From the NCBI RefSeq assembly GCF_023101765.2, contig NC_064216.1, positions 9,923,545 to 9,987,544 on the forward strand: a stretch of 64,000 nt of DNA. Direction: 5' to 3'. How positions within the stretch are numbered: position 1 is the stretch's first letter; every line of letters starts with the position of its first letter. This DNA is from Spodoptera frugiperda. Lineage: Eukaryota; Arthropoda; Insecta; Lepidoptera; Noctuidae. Positions 45,559 to 55,381 of this stretch are shown piece after piece. A program made the translations under genes and the position numbers. The notes beneath the pieces were generated by a model, which did no database searches, was not told where the DNA came from, and was given only the letters and a program-made list of their open reading frames with translations.

Positions 45559-48500
45559 TTATCGTGGTTTGTTTCTTTTGTCAATAAAATATTGCAATGT
45601 CAATTTTCCAGTCTTTTGATCGCCATAAACTTTATCTAAGAGACGTTCGAGTTTGTCACTATGCCAAGAATCGTAAGCAAAGTAATGTAACGGTGTCAAT
45701 CCAGCCTTATCAAGTGCTGTACATATTTTCTTAAATTCATCTTCATTTACGAGACTCTCTAGCTTGTCAAAAAACTTGTAGGACTGACAAGAAGCAGCTC
45801 TGTGAGCTGCCAATTTATCTTCTGAATCTTTTAAATTAAAAATGTGTACCAGTTGTCCTTCACTCAACTTATCTAAGGCTCTGTTAAAAAAATATAAATC
45901 TTGATCACCTAGTGATTCCGACACTATGTGTATGAAATTCTTAGATTTAATTCTATTAAACCATTTTTTATCAAACTGCATACTAAAAACTTCTACCACC
46001 ATCTGAGCTGGTAAATCTGATAAGAAATTGTCCATTAAAACAAGTTTGGGACCACTGTCCCACTTCTCGGGTCCATATGCAATTAATAACGGATTAGAAA
46101 ACGGAAGATCACAACAATTGAATAAATCGATAATTTGACTGACATTAACGTTTTTTACTGAGTCTATTATAAAGGCTACCACATTTCTTGCGTTTCTCTT
46201 GGTCGCAATGCATAAAATACAACTTCTAGAACTTTTACTCACAATCTTTATAAAGTCGTTTAGGTTTGTGTCACTCAATACATATTCAAAACATTTCAAT
46301 AAAAACAAAGCAGTGTTTTCCAAATACTGATCAACGGCCGTGTGTATTAACTTAGCCATCTTTTCATGTTGTAGGAGCCAGTTTTCAAACATAGGTTTTA
46401 ATTCTGTGTTGTGGATTACATTATAGAGATTTGGATGATTCCCTAATTTTGCATTAAAAAATCTTTGAGGACCTCCGACTTCTGATTCAAGAAAGGTATT
46501 AACCAGATATGTCCACATATAACTCTTACATTGGAAGGTTTTTAATCTGTCACAAAGGAGTTCTGTAGCAAAATATTCTGCGAATGTGTAATGTACAAAC
46601 TTAGGCTCGCTATGTACAATTTGTTCAATAATACCCGTCTTTTCCTCTCCTAACTTTATCCTTTCAATAAAATCATGCATTTGCTTAATATCATTCTCAT
46701 CAAGAAAGTTTATATCATTCATCTTCCCAAATACTATGTATGCGGCAATTATTTTATGATTGTAAAAAAAAGTATCACGCTCGTTTTCTATAAGTTTTCG
46801 CATATCAGGGTCATTGATACACAAAAGTGGCTTTTTTTCACCAAAACGAATCTTGAAAAATTTAATATCAATAAACCGCTCATATATTTGGTTTAAATTA
46901 ATTTTGTTCATAGTTTGTTGTTCGCTTATGAAACTTTCATAACTCTCTGCATTGAGTGGAAAAGTGTGATAAGAGTCTTGAAAGATCTCAGATATCATAT
47001 ATAAATGTAATGGCATGCTAATAAACTTGCTATTAGTATCAGTTAACACAGCAGACAGGACAGCCAAAAATCCTTTTACTAAATGCTGCAAGCACCACGG
47101 TTCGTTGTAAGGAAAATAACTCAGCATCTTAGATTTTCCTGTTTTTCTCGTAGACCAAATTTTCTCTAAAAATTGCCGTTGGTCGTCCTCTGACAATGGC
47201 TCTATCGTAAAAGAAAACGTCTGCATAACACTTTCCAACTGATGCAGTACATTATATAAACGACTAGTGATCCACAAATGAGCAAGTTTTGAATTTCTAA
47301 GAATATTTGCTATTTGCATAAATTCATTTGCATAGTCGGGACAAATCTCATCAAAACCATCAAATAGCAAAGCTACTCTGTTGTTATTAAAACAGTGTAC
47401 AAATAACTGCATCTCAAATAAATTTAGTCCACTGACATTACTTCCCTGCTTATCCACATTTAAACAAATATCTTGGTTTTTAACAGAAACTTGATCAATG
47501 ACTAGTTGGAAATCACATGTTCTATCTTTACTAGCTTCGAAACCAATTGCTCGAAATAAAAACTTTACAACTTCTTTGAAATCAATTTTAATTTTATGTT
47601 GCTCGAAACTTTTTAACTCATTAATGAAATCCAATAAATTAATTTTAGAAATCCACAGCGCGGGGTATTTTTCTTTCGTGTTTATTGCTAAATGTGTAAG
47701 TAAAGAAGATTTACCCATTCCGGGCTCAGCGCTTATTATAACTACTTTCTCCTTCATGTCTTTCAGAGTGTTGAGTTGTAATCTATAGGCGTTGTGTGAA
47801 TTCTTTTTAACATGCTTTAGCATATTTGACAAATCGCCATGTGATTGTTGCCAAACAAGAAAATTTTCATCGTTACGAAACCAATGAATGTTACAAGTTT
47901 CAAACTTTTCTTTAAAATTTACATAATCGTTTTCATTATCTGTAATTAAAACAATATCTGCTGCACTGACTTTAAAATCGTCTCCTAATTTATCATATTC
48001 TACAACTTGGAAATCATCATTACCTTCAATATTTTTGTCTAATGTTACATACCGACATACTTTCTCCTTAATATAATAGTCTAGTATTTCATCATATGAT
48101 GGGTTATTAAAATGTCTGCCAATTATAGTATTTTCATTGTTTATAATTTGATAAAGAACATTAGAATTCAGTAGCTGATACGACTGATCTTCGAACAACA
48201 CGCCAAGTTTAACTTCCTTTCCTTGAAAAATGATAAATCTTTCGTTTTGCAACATTTCGCACATAGTATCATCTAGGTCTTCAAAACCTATTTGTAGATC
48301 AACCGTGGTGGCAATATTTTCAATCGCTATTCCATCAATTTGATGAATTAAATCCCTATTAGAAATTAAAATTATTTTGCCTTTAAAATACTTGATTAAC
48401 AGGTTAAGTTCTGCAAAATAATGTTCACCTTTGCAAACTATTATTAACGTTTCTATTTTGGATTCTTTTACTTCTACTTTAACATCGGCAAAATAATTAC

Positions 48501-51500
48501 TATTGGTTATATAATCCAAATCAATAAAGGTGTAATCACTGTAGTGATTATCTTTAAAATTTTGAAGTAACTTCATACTGGTCAGAGCGATCTCTTCAGT
48601 AGATATTATCATTATTTTTATTGTCCCTTCTAAAAAACTATTTAAATGAAAGAAGCCTGATATTACATCTTTAAATTTAATCTCACACATTGTATTTTTT
48701 ATTGTTTTTGTGTACGTGAAATTAAGAATACTTAATAAGGGACTATTAAGGACATCTTGTTCTGCATCTATAAAATATTTACAAGATTCTGTCAGGTACG
48801 GGGCTTCACCAGAAATCTTCCACCATTTTTGTATAAGATCATGAGTTTTTAAAAAAATAGCATGACTTTTCACTTTAAATAATTGGTCACGTTGTCTAGG
48901 AATATTACCGACAAAGAAATGATCTATTTCTTTTTTTACAATATCTTCAACTTTGTCCTCTGTTGCCTGATTCGTATAAAAAATAAGTTTATCAAGAAAA
49001 TCTTTTATTAGTCCTTTATCATATTTTTCGTGAACCAAAGATAATCTAGGAAATCGATGAACATTTATGTCAAATCTGTATTTACTGGGATCTGTTTCTA
49101 TAAATACTTCATTTCTTAATCTCTCTAAAATTTTTATATTATCTGGAGATAAAGTTTCTAGATCAAAATTAAATTTCAACGTCATTGTTTTTTCATCTAA
49201 TATTAGCAGATTGCCAACTAGACCACCTATCCTGTACGTCTCTAAATCAGTACTCTGCAAAATTTCGTTGGGGCCGACTTTATCGTCATCTATTTTAATC
49301 ATAATATTGTTGTCAATGGAGAACTCACCGATTTCAAGAAGCTTTTTAAATAGTGAGCAAAGATATTCAAGTTTCTTATCCCTTTTTTGATCGTTACCAG
49401 TGAAACAAAAGTTTAAATTGCCAAAAGCAATAGGAACTTTAAAAGTATACGTTTTCAACATACTCTCCACCTCTTCAACGTTCTCCGTGCCTATACCTTT
49501 CTTTAATTGTATTGCTTCTTTACAAAGAGTATTTTTAAAAGCTATTAATAAAGTACCATCACTTGTTAAGAAACTTTCTCTAAATGTTGCGTTATAAAAT
49601 TTGGGCGCCTCTTCTCCTGTGAGTTGAACATCTATAATATGTCTAGCAAGGAATACATGATACGTTTTAATCAATTCGTCCAACATCATGTTACTGTAGT
49701 TATTATTATCTTTAAAAATAAATCTTGAAAGTCTTTTTGCTAAAAGAACAGCACGCGATTTTACTACTGTGACTATAAGGTTTTCTACGTCTTCTTCGTC
49801 ATAGTTAAACTGAAATACCTTTCCGTCTGTGGTATTTATAAAACTTTTTACTTTGCTTTGTTCAGTTTCTTTCATTTTAGAAAAATTCTCAAATGCTGAA
49901 GTGTAAATTATGAATTCACAGTCTATATTTTTGAACTCTCCAATGAACATGTCATCTTTCGTATCTAGCGTAAACATTTGACTTATTTTTATATAACTTT
50001 CTAAATATTTATGTAAACTGAAATCACCATTCAATTTCTTTAATTCGTCGACTGTAAATTTTTCTTTTGCAGGATTATCTCTGTGTTTCGCTTGTAAAAA
50101 CATCATACTAGGTTTTTGATCATTACTTGAATAATATCTAAAGACAACATCATCAAAAGCACCCATATTCTCAGCGTTGGTCCCAATAAAGAATTTAGGT
50201 ACCTCTTGAACATACAATGATCGTAGTAAAATGAGACTCAACAGTTTTGTTTCATACAATTGTCCACTCAGTCCAGAAGTTCCAGTTCTTTTGGGATAGA
50301 GAAATACTTTTTTCTTGTTACTTTTTTTACTATTTGATTCCTGTTTCATGTCATTATTTACGATGTTTTTATCTTTTGTTGAACCTTCTTTCTTCACCTT
50401 ATTGTCACCGGCATTCTTTTGCATTTTAGTTTCTTCTTTCTTTTGTGAGGTTTTAGAATTAGCTTTCATTTTTGGAGCAGCGTCGTTGCTTTGTTGACTA
50501 GAACATGTGTTTGAGTCTGTATTGTGATTACGTTGCATATCACTTTTGACAGTACTAAATTTGGCTGGATTAGGTTTCTTTTGTTTATGAGTTTTGTTTT
50601 CAACGCGTTGTTCGTCTATTTTTAAATCTTTAGTATCCAAATCTTGTTTACGATCAATTAAAACAGTTTGTTTGGAATTTTTATCTTTACCTTTAAATTC
50701 TTTTTTATTTTCTATAGCTATTTTTTGTTTATTGGATGATATTTGTATATCTTTACTATCTTGTAGGTCATTCAGTTCACTGTCAATGGGTTGTTTATCT
50801 GCGACTAATTCACTTTTATTTTCTTTAAAAATTTTGGTTACATCGTCAATGTCAAACATTTTCGAAGTCTCAAGAATTTCACTGGTTTCTTTATTAAAGA
50901 TTTTATTTGAAATTTCTGTAGCTTTTGTCTTTTGTTGATTAGAAGATATGTTTAAATTTACATCTATACTGTCCTGTAAATATTGAAGATCATTGTTTAA
51001 TTCAGTTTTACACTCTTCAAATGTTTTAGTTACGGCAGTAATATCGCTTAGGTATGTACTCTCTACATTTTTCATGTTTCTTTCATCATGTGAAGACTGA
51101 GAATTATCCTGCTCTAAAGAAGTAACTTTAGCTTGTTGTTGACTAGAAAATATGTTTAAGTCGTTGCTATTTTGTGATTGTTTAACATCTATTTGTATTT
51201 GATTTTCGTCACTTACAACTTTTTTATAGTTTTTATTACTTTTTAAGCCCTTTCGATTACGCTCTTGTGTCAAATTAAACTCAACTTCTTGTGAACTATT
51301 CCATAATGGATTAAGGTCATTGGTTTGTACTGAACTTTCGTTGTTTGTTGAAACTAAAACAATCGGAACTTGGCTAACATCACGGACCACTGTGCCTTTG
51401 AGATCTTTATTACTAGACAATTTGGAAATACTATGGTCTAAATCCTCGTTGTAACAACAGCTCAAAATTTCACATTCATTCGAAGATGTTAAGAAATCTT

Positions 51501-53517
51501 TAGTATCTTGTAGTTTTTTATGTTTATTTCCTGTGAAATTAATATCTTCAACTAATCCAACTTCTTTGTCTTTAACAGTATTTGTTTCGACACCAACGTC
51601 ACAAATCTTTGGACTGTCAATGATCTTTCTATTTTCTTCATTTGTCAAGTTCGTAGAATTACTCTTAGCAGTTGCCAAAACCGCAGTGGCTTGTTGAATA
51701 GAAACGATATTTAAATCGTTGCTGTCTTGAGGTTGTATAAAATCATTTGGTATGATTTTACTATATTTGACTGAATCAGCTTCTTTTTCTTTATGTGTGT
51801 TTTTTGCGCTATCAATATGACTATCAATGTTTTTATTCTTGACTGTCTTCCAAGAATTACTATTATTTACGAAAGCAGCACTGGTGTGTTGTTGGCTCGA
51901 TAGCATTTTTAATTTTTTACTGTTATGTGATTGTTTAAAACTTTTCACTTGTTCTTTTATTTTTATTAAACTGTCTTTCTCATCTTTAAATGTTTTCATT
52001 TTAGCACCAATATCACTTGTAATTTCAACAATCTTACTAACTTCGTTATTTTTGAAGGTTTTAGCATTATACCTCTGTGACAAAACATTCTCAGGTTTTG
52101 GTAGACTAGAAGATATTTTCAAATGCTTACTCAGTCGTGGTTGTTTAAGATCTGTTCCTACATTCTTTTCAGTATTCATTCTGGTCTTAGTACCAATATA
52201 TGCCGAACTTGCTTTAATATAACAATTTTCTGTACTCAGAACCGTACTTACTTTATTTTTCGAAGTTTGAGAATCACGCTTTTGTAATGAAGTAATCACA
52301 TTTTGTTGTTGACGCATTTTTAAATCATTACCATCTTTAAACAGACTCACATTTTTTTTTAAAGGTTTTTTATCCTTAGCTGAACTTAAGTTATTTTCTT
52401 TGGATGTTTTGAAGTCAGGATCAATAATATTTTGGGGACTAGAAGATATTATATTTAAATCTTTCCTATTTAGTGATGATCTAACCCCTTTTGTAGGCTT
52501 TTCATCTTTCATTGAAGACAGATTATATTTTCCTTTACTTTCAGGGGCCTTAGATTTATTAGTCTTTTTTGAAATAGCCTCAATGTTTTTTTGTATATAT
52601 GATATTTTACGTTCTGGTTTTTTAAGATTATTTCCTACAGATATTATATCTTTGGATGAAGCATCATCATTACAAGAGATCTTAAATTTACTTTCCTCTG
52701 TTAAAACAACGTCGGGGACTCGATTACTAGAAGGTATTTCTAAATCTTCTCTCCAGTGAACTTGTTCCTCGTGTTCTCCTGTTTGCTTCAATTCCGGTTC
52801 ATTGACGCCGCGAATAACAAGATTTTCGAGCATATTTGTGACTTCATCAATTCTCGCCTTAACACTTTCATTAAAATTAGTGTCAAGTGGACTAGAAAAG
52901 AATAAGTCTTTACTACAATGTGGTTGGTTGAAATAATTTTCGATGGAGTCCACACCTTCATTTTTAATAAACTTGGTTTCAATTGGATTAGTATTATCTT
53001 CACCTTGTGAAGTAGAAGGTTGACTGAAATTTTCTCGGGTATCTTTGCTATCTCGAGTGTTACTAGCTTCCTCCGAGTTTCCATCGTTTACATTGATGAT
53101 AAATGGACAGCCAGGGCGCTTAGGAGGTTTACTAATGTTAACAGGTTTTAAATTGTTGTCAGCAAACGTCTCTAATAGTGTAATAATTTCTTTTCTTTTT
53201 ATGATATTTCCACTTGGAAATTCTGAACGAGCAAGGTCTAAAGCAGATTTACCATCGTAATTTTTTTTCTTATATTGAGCACCGTTTTGTAAAAGAAATT
53301 CAACAATTTCTGGTTCTTCTTTGATTACCGCAAGATGTAAGGGTGTATTGTCTTTATAGTTACCTTCAATTGCATTGATATCGGCCCCAAGTTCTAAATA
53401 CTTTTTAATTTTCTTTATTTTTTCCTCTGGCGTTTTCTTCTTAAGTATACTAGTGAACAGCAAACTATTGCAAAGATACTTATTCTCGTAGTCGGGATCA
53501 TGGTTCTTATTTTGCAT
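45559..53517 (-). CDS. Giant intronless STAND protein: ankyrin repeats, repeat-rich linker, PD-(D/E)xK-like nuclease motifs, NACHT ATPase, ankyrin-like C-terminus (2652 aa)
   Basis: One uninterrupted ORF. I start at the ATG at 53517; the codon just before it is TTG. Residues ~34-115: ankyrin repeats (TPLHLA at 58-63). Residues ~125-1070: Lys/Ser/Asn/Gln-rich linker of degenerate repeats. Residues ~1083-1150: LYETKLLSL (E1089), GAFDDVVF (D1122/D1123) and FLQAKH (Q1142, K1144), the spacing of a PD-(D/E)xK nuclease core as in Mrr/Cap4-like effector domains. Residues 1931-1938: Walker A EPGMGKSS (K1936). Residues 2052-2057: Walker B FDGFDE. LWITSR supplies a sensor Arg (R2086). MPLHLYMISEIF and FVHYTFAEYF (~2305) are typical of the region after a NACHT NTPase. 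GLTPLHYFAY (T2608) is ankyrin-like. No signal peptide is seen. Known for the families: NACHT proteins are ligand-triggered oligomerising switches. Inferred: a nucleic-acid-cleaving innate sensor. Not recognised as a named gene. It may have a 5' non-coding exon. The frame is intact throughout, so it is probably functional. Confidence 0.9.
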   Translation of the reverse strand: MQNKNHDPDYENKYLCNSLLFTSILKKKTPEEKIKKIKKYLELGADINAIEGNYKDNTPLHLAVIKEEPEIVEFLLQNGAQYKKKNYDGKSALDLARSEFPSGNIIKRKEIITLLETFADNNLKPVNISKPPKRPGCPFIINVNDGNSEEASNTRDSKDTRENFSQPSTSQGEDNTNPIETKFIKNEGVDSIENYFNQPHCSKDLFFSSPLDTNFNESVKARIDEVTNMLENLVIRGVNEPELKQTGEHEEQVHWREDLEIPSSNRVPDVVLTEESKFKISCNDDASSKDIISVGNNLKKPERKISYIQKNIEAISKKTNKSKAPESKGKYNLSSMKDEKPTKGVRSSLNRKDLNIISSSPQNIIDPDFKTSKENNLSSAKDKKPLKKNVSLFKDGNDLKMRQQQNVITSLQKRDSQTSKNKVSTVLSTENCYIKASSAYIGTKTRMNTEKNVGTDLKQPRLSKHLKISSSLPKPENVLSQRYNAKTFKNNEVSKIVEITSDIGAKMKTFKDEKDSLIKIKEQVKSFKQSHNSKKLKMLSSQQHTSAAFVNNSNSWKTVKNKNIDSHIDSAKNTHKEKEADSVKYSKIIPNDFIQPQDSNDLNIVSIQQATAVLATAKSNSTNLTNEENRKIIDSPKICDVGVETNTVKDKEVGLVEDINFTGNKHKKLQDTKDFLTSSNECEILSCCYNEDLDHSISKLSSNKDLKGTVVRDVSQVPIVLVSTNNESSVQTNDLNPLWNSSQEVEFNLTQERNRKGLKSNKNYKKVVSDENQIQIDVKQSQNSNDLNIFSSQQQAKVTSLEQDNSQSSHDERNMKNVESTYLSDITAVTKTFEECKTELNNDLQYLQDSIDVNLNISSNQQKTKATEISNKIFNKETSEILETSKMFDIDDVTKIFKENKSELVADKQPIDSELNDLQDSKDIQISSNKQKIAIENKKEFKGKDKNSKQTVLIDRKQDLDTKDLKIDEQRVENKTHKQKKPNPAKFSTVKSDMQRNHNTDSNTCSSQQSNDAAPKMKANSKTSQKKEETKMQKNAGDNKVKKEGSTKDKNIVNNDMKQESNSKKSNKKKVFLYPKRTGTSGLSGQLYETKLLSLILLRSLYVQEVPKFFIGTNAENMGAFDDVVFRYYSSNDQKPSMMFLQAKHRDNPAKEKFTVDELKKLNGDFSLHKYLESYIKISQMFTLDTKDDMFIGEFKNIDCEFIIYTSAFENFSKMKETEQSKVKSFINTTDGKVFQFNYDEEDVENLIVTVVKSRAVLLAKRLSRFIFKDNNNYSNMMLDELIKTYHVFLARHIIDVQLTGEEAPKFYNATFRESFLTSDGTLLIAFKNTLCKEAIQLKKGIGTENVEEVESMLKTYTFKVPIAFGNLNFCFTGNDQKRDKKLEYLCSLFKKLLEIGEFSIDNNIMIKIDDDKVGPNEILQSTDLETYRIGGLVGNLLILDEKTMTLKFNFDLETLSPDNIKILERLRNEVFIETDPSKYRFDINVHRFPRLSLVHEKYDKGLIKDFLDKLIFYTNQATEDKVEDIVKKEIDHFFVGNIPRQRDQLFKVKSHAIFLKTHDLIQKWWKISGEAPYLTESCKYFIDAEQDVLNSPLLSILNFTYTKTIKNTMCEIKFKDVISGFFHLNSFLEGTIKIMIISTEEIALTSMKLLQNFKDNHYSDYTFIDLDYITNSNYFADVKVEVKESKIETLIIVCKGEHYFAELNLLIKYFKGKIILISNRDLIHQIDGIAIENIATTVDLQIGFEDLDDTMCEMLQNERFIIFQGKEVKLGVLFEDQSYQLLNSNVLYQIINNENTIIGRHFNNPSYDEILDYYIKEKVCRYVTLDKNIEGNDDFQVVEYDKLGDDFKVSAADIVLITDNENDYVNFKEKFETCNIHWFRNDENFLVWQQSHGDLSNMLKHVKKNSHNAYRLQLNTLKDMKEKVVIISAEPGMGKSSLLTHLAINTKEKYPALWISKINLLDFINELKSFEQHKIKIDFKEVVKFLFRAIGFEASKDRTCDFQLVIDQVSVKNQDICLNVDKQGSNVSGLNLFEMQLFVHCFNNNRVALLFDGFDEICPDYANEFMQIANILRNSKLAHLWITSRLYNVLHQLESVMQTFSFTIEPLSEDDQRQFLEKIWSTRKTGKSKMLSYFPYNEPWCLQHLVKGFLAVLSAVLTDTNSKFISMPLHLYMISEIFQDSYHTFPLNAESYESFISEQQTMNKINLNQIYERFIDIKFFKIRFGEKKPLLCINDPDMRKLIENERDTFFYNHKIIAAYIVFGKMNDINFLDENDIKQMHDFIERIKLGEEKTGIIEQIVHSEPKFVHYTFAEYFATELLCDRLKTFQCKSYMWTYLVNTFLESEVGGPQRFFNAKLGNHPNLYNVIHNTELKPMFENWLLQHEKMAKLIHTAVDQYLENTALFLLKCFEYVLSDTNLNDFIKIVSKSSRSCILCIATKRNARNVVAFIIDSVKNVNVSQIIDLFNCCDLPFSNPLLIAYGPEKWDSGPKLVLMDNFLSDLPAQMVVEVFSMQFDKKWFNRIKSKNFIHIVSESLGDQDLYFFNRALDKLSEGQLVHIFNLKDSEDKLAAHRAASCQSYKFFDKLESLVNEDEFKKICTALDKAGLTPLHYFAYDSWHSDKLERLLDKVYGDQKTGKLTLQYFIDKRNKPR
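50481..52935 (-). repeat. Degenerate tandem ~68-residue repeats inside the linker of the STAND gene
   Basis: A block ending in a (D/N)LxIxSSQQ-like motif recurs about 14 times. Examples are SNDLNIFSSQQ, SNDLNIVSIQQ, SKKLKMLSSQQ, SKHLKISSS, RKDLNIISSS, SIDVNLNISSNQQ and SKDIQISSNKQ. It is often preceded by a TKTFxExKxEL-like block. The best spaced copies sit about 200-210 bp apart (near 52312, 52111, 51902, 51706, then 51149, 50944, 50738), a unit of roughly 68 codons. Others are compressed to 115-175 bp. The repeats are much diverged, so they are old or fast evolving. Their composition suggests a disordered tether with repeated short linear motifs. Confidence 0.72.
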
Positions 53518-53540
53518 CAAGTAATATTCGACGTATGTTT

Positions 53541-53543
53541 CTG
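53541..53543 (-). promoter_or_regulatory. Possible 3' splice site just upstream of the STAND start codon
   Basis: On the minus strand a TTTCAG lies 23 bases before the chosen ATG. The frame stays open upstream of it, so the ORF alone does not fix the start. A spliced leader exon with a short 5' UTR, or extra upstream coding sequence, are both possible. The polypyrimidine tract is weak. Confidence 0.3.
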
Positions 53544-53912
53544 AAACAATGTTATAAATAATGTTTTCAAACTAACTACTACTGAGGTCACATGTAAGTA
53601 CTTACACAAACAGACTGTTATTTCTCAAACCATAACCTCTTTACAACACATACCTACAATACCACATAAGTATGAAATTATTATTTAAAAGCAGTTTTAT
53701 AGTTTCGACAAATTTCACAAAATCACAAACAAGATATCAAATCAGACAAAATAAGCAAATTAAATATCACTCAAACGTCCCTTACACAGTAGGTTCTTAG
53801 TCTGTCAGAACGCAACACATAGGTAGTTAGGTACTTTATCAGTCAATAAATATGAAGATAAGATACAATATTAGAAGTGCCCCTAGTAGGACGCACGTTT
53901 TTCCTGAAAAAG

Positions 53913-53976
53913 CTAGGTAGATATATATCTACCTAGTAGTAGTAGTAATTTTTCGAGGCGAAACCTCGAAAAATTA
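53913..53976. repeat. Two adjacent palindromes upstream of the STAND gene
   Basis: 53913-53936 is a perfect 24-base palindrome (CTAGGTAGATAT mirrored). 53946-53976 is a stem of 13 bp (TAATTTTTCGAGG) with a 5-base loop. They lie about 400-460 bp before the ATG. Confidence 0.85.
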
Positions 53977-53992
53977 TTTTACCAACGTATTT

Positions 53993-54200
53993 TACACTAG
54001 CTTCTGCCCGCGACTTCGTCCGCGGAAAATTCTTCTTTTAACATAAGATTACACTCGGCGCTATTGTAGCTTCCTATTAGTAAAATAATTTTAGGAATCG
54101 GATCAGTAATTTCGAAGATTACCGAAATTCTCTGGTCTGCTCAAGGTTAGTCCCTTAGTCGCCTTTTACGGCACCTTCAGGTTGAAATGGTACGATGATG
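53993..54200 (+). repeat. CTAGC-family repeat upstream of the STAND gene
   Basis: CACTAGCTTCTGCCCGCGAC begins right after two hairpins (53913-53976). Confidence 0.5.
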
Positions 54201-55174
54201 TCATTAAATATTTTATGTCACATATCAATCAATTATAATCTGCTTCAATTACGTCAAATACGAACCAACGAACGAACGAACGTACGTTCAAGTTCGGTAC
54301 CTATTTAATTGAATGCTTCTATAATACAATATATTAATTTCACCACAACTTCAAAACCAAACGTCCAATTTTAATCATTCAAAGACCAAATATTATCAAC
54401 ATAAACTGTACTTATTGATGAAATAATTTATTTTGATAAGGATTAATAGCATGAGTAAAATAAACGCGTTTAAATGTAGTCCAAAAAAATTCAAGATTTT
54501 TAAATAAAAATGTGGTTGTTGTGCCTCACTCGACATGGATAGGTATAGTGTGTCGCGGACTTTTTTGTAGATATTTATAAGATCTACAATTAATTATAAC
54601 ATTTTATGGTTCTATCTTTTGTAGTTTAGGCAGCATACGCAAAATAAGTAACTTCTTTGGTTGATTTTTTTCAGTTTGTGTCCGAAAAATCCAAATATCT
54701 TACGGAACCCTATTTTTTCCAAAATAAAATATAGCCTATGTTACTCGTGGATAATGTAGCTTTCGAATGGTGAAAGAATTTTTAAAATCGGTCCAGTAGT
54801 TTTTGAGCCTATTCATTACAACCAAACAAACAAAGTTTTCCTCTTTATAATATTAGTGTAGAAATACGTTTATTATTAACTAGCGACCCGCCCCAGCGTC
54901 GCATGGGTGCAATGGTGATATATTATGCATGTATTATACATATAAACCTTCCTCTTGAATCACTCTATCTATTAAAAAATATTCGTTGCGTAGTTTAAAA
55001 GATTTAAACATACAAAGGGACATAGGGAGAGAGAAAGCGACTTTGTTCTATACTACGTGATTCCACGCCATACAATAACAGTGGACACGATAGTATGAAA
55101 TTTAGTCGTTTCCTACTTGGTCTATTTCCTTGGACTTTTACAATGCACGGCGTAGGTGTGTCAGTCCCATCGTT

Positions 55175-55381
55175 TGACTGCACGGTTGGCGCGGTGGCTG
55201 GGCAAGTGGCTGCCGTGCAACGTGTAGCGGGGCCGATTCCCGCACGGAGCAACTCTTTGTGTGATCCACAAATTGTTGTTTCGGGTCTGGGTATCATGTG
55301 CATATAAAATTGTATGTTTGTAAACGCACCCACGACACAGGAGAAAATCCTAATGTGGGACAACGTTTAATTAAAAAAAAA
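55175..55381 (+). mobile_element. SINE family B, full length
   Basis: Complete copy; box B is changed to GGGGCCGATTCCC. It ends in an A-rich tail between the STAND gene and GTF2H5. Confidence 0.8.

Noticed and set aside
47498..53260. Many + strand frames of 60-131 codons inside the 8-kb STAND gene
   Set aside because: They are shadows of the minus-strand coding sequence and have no recognisable domain.
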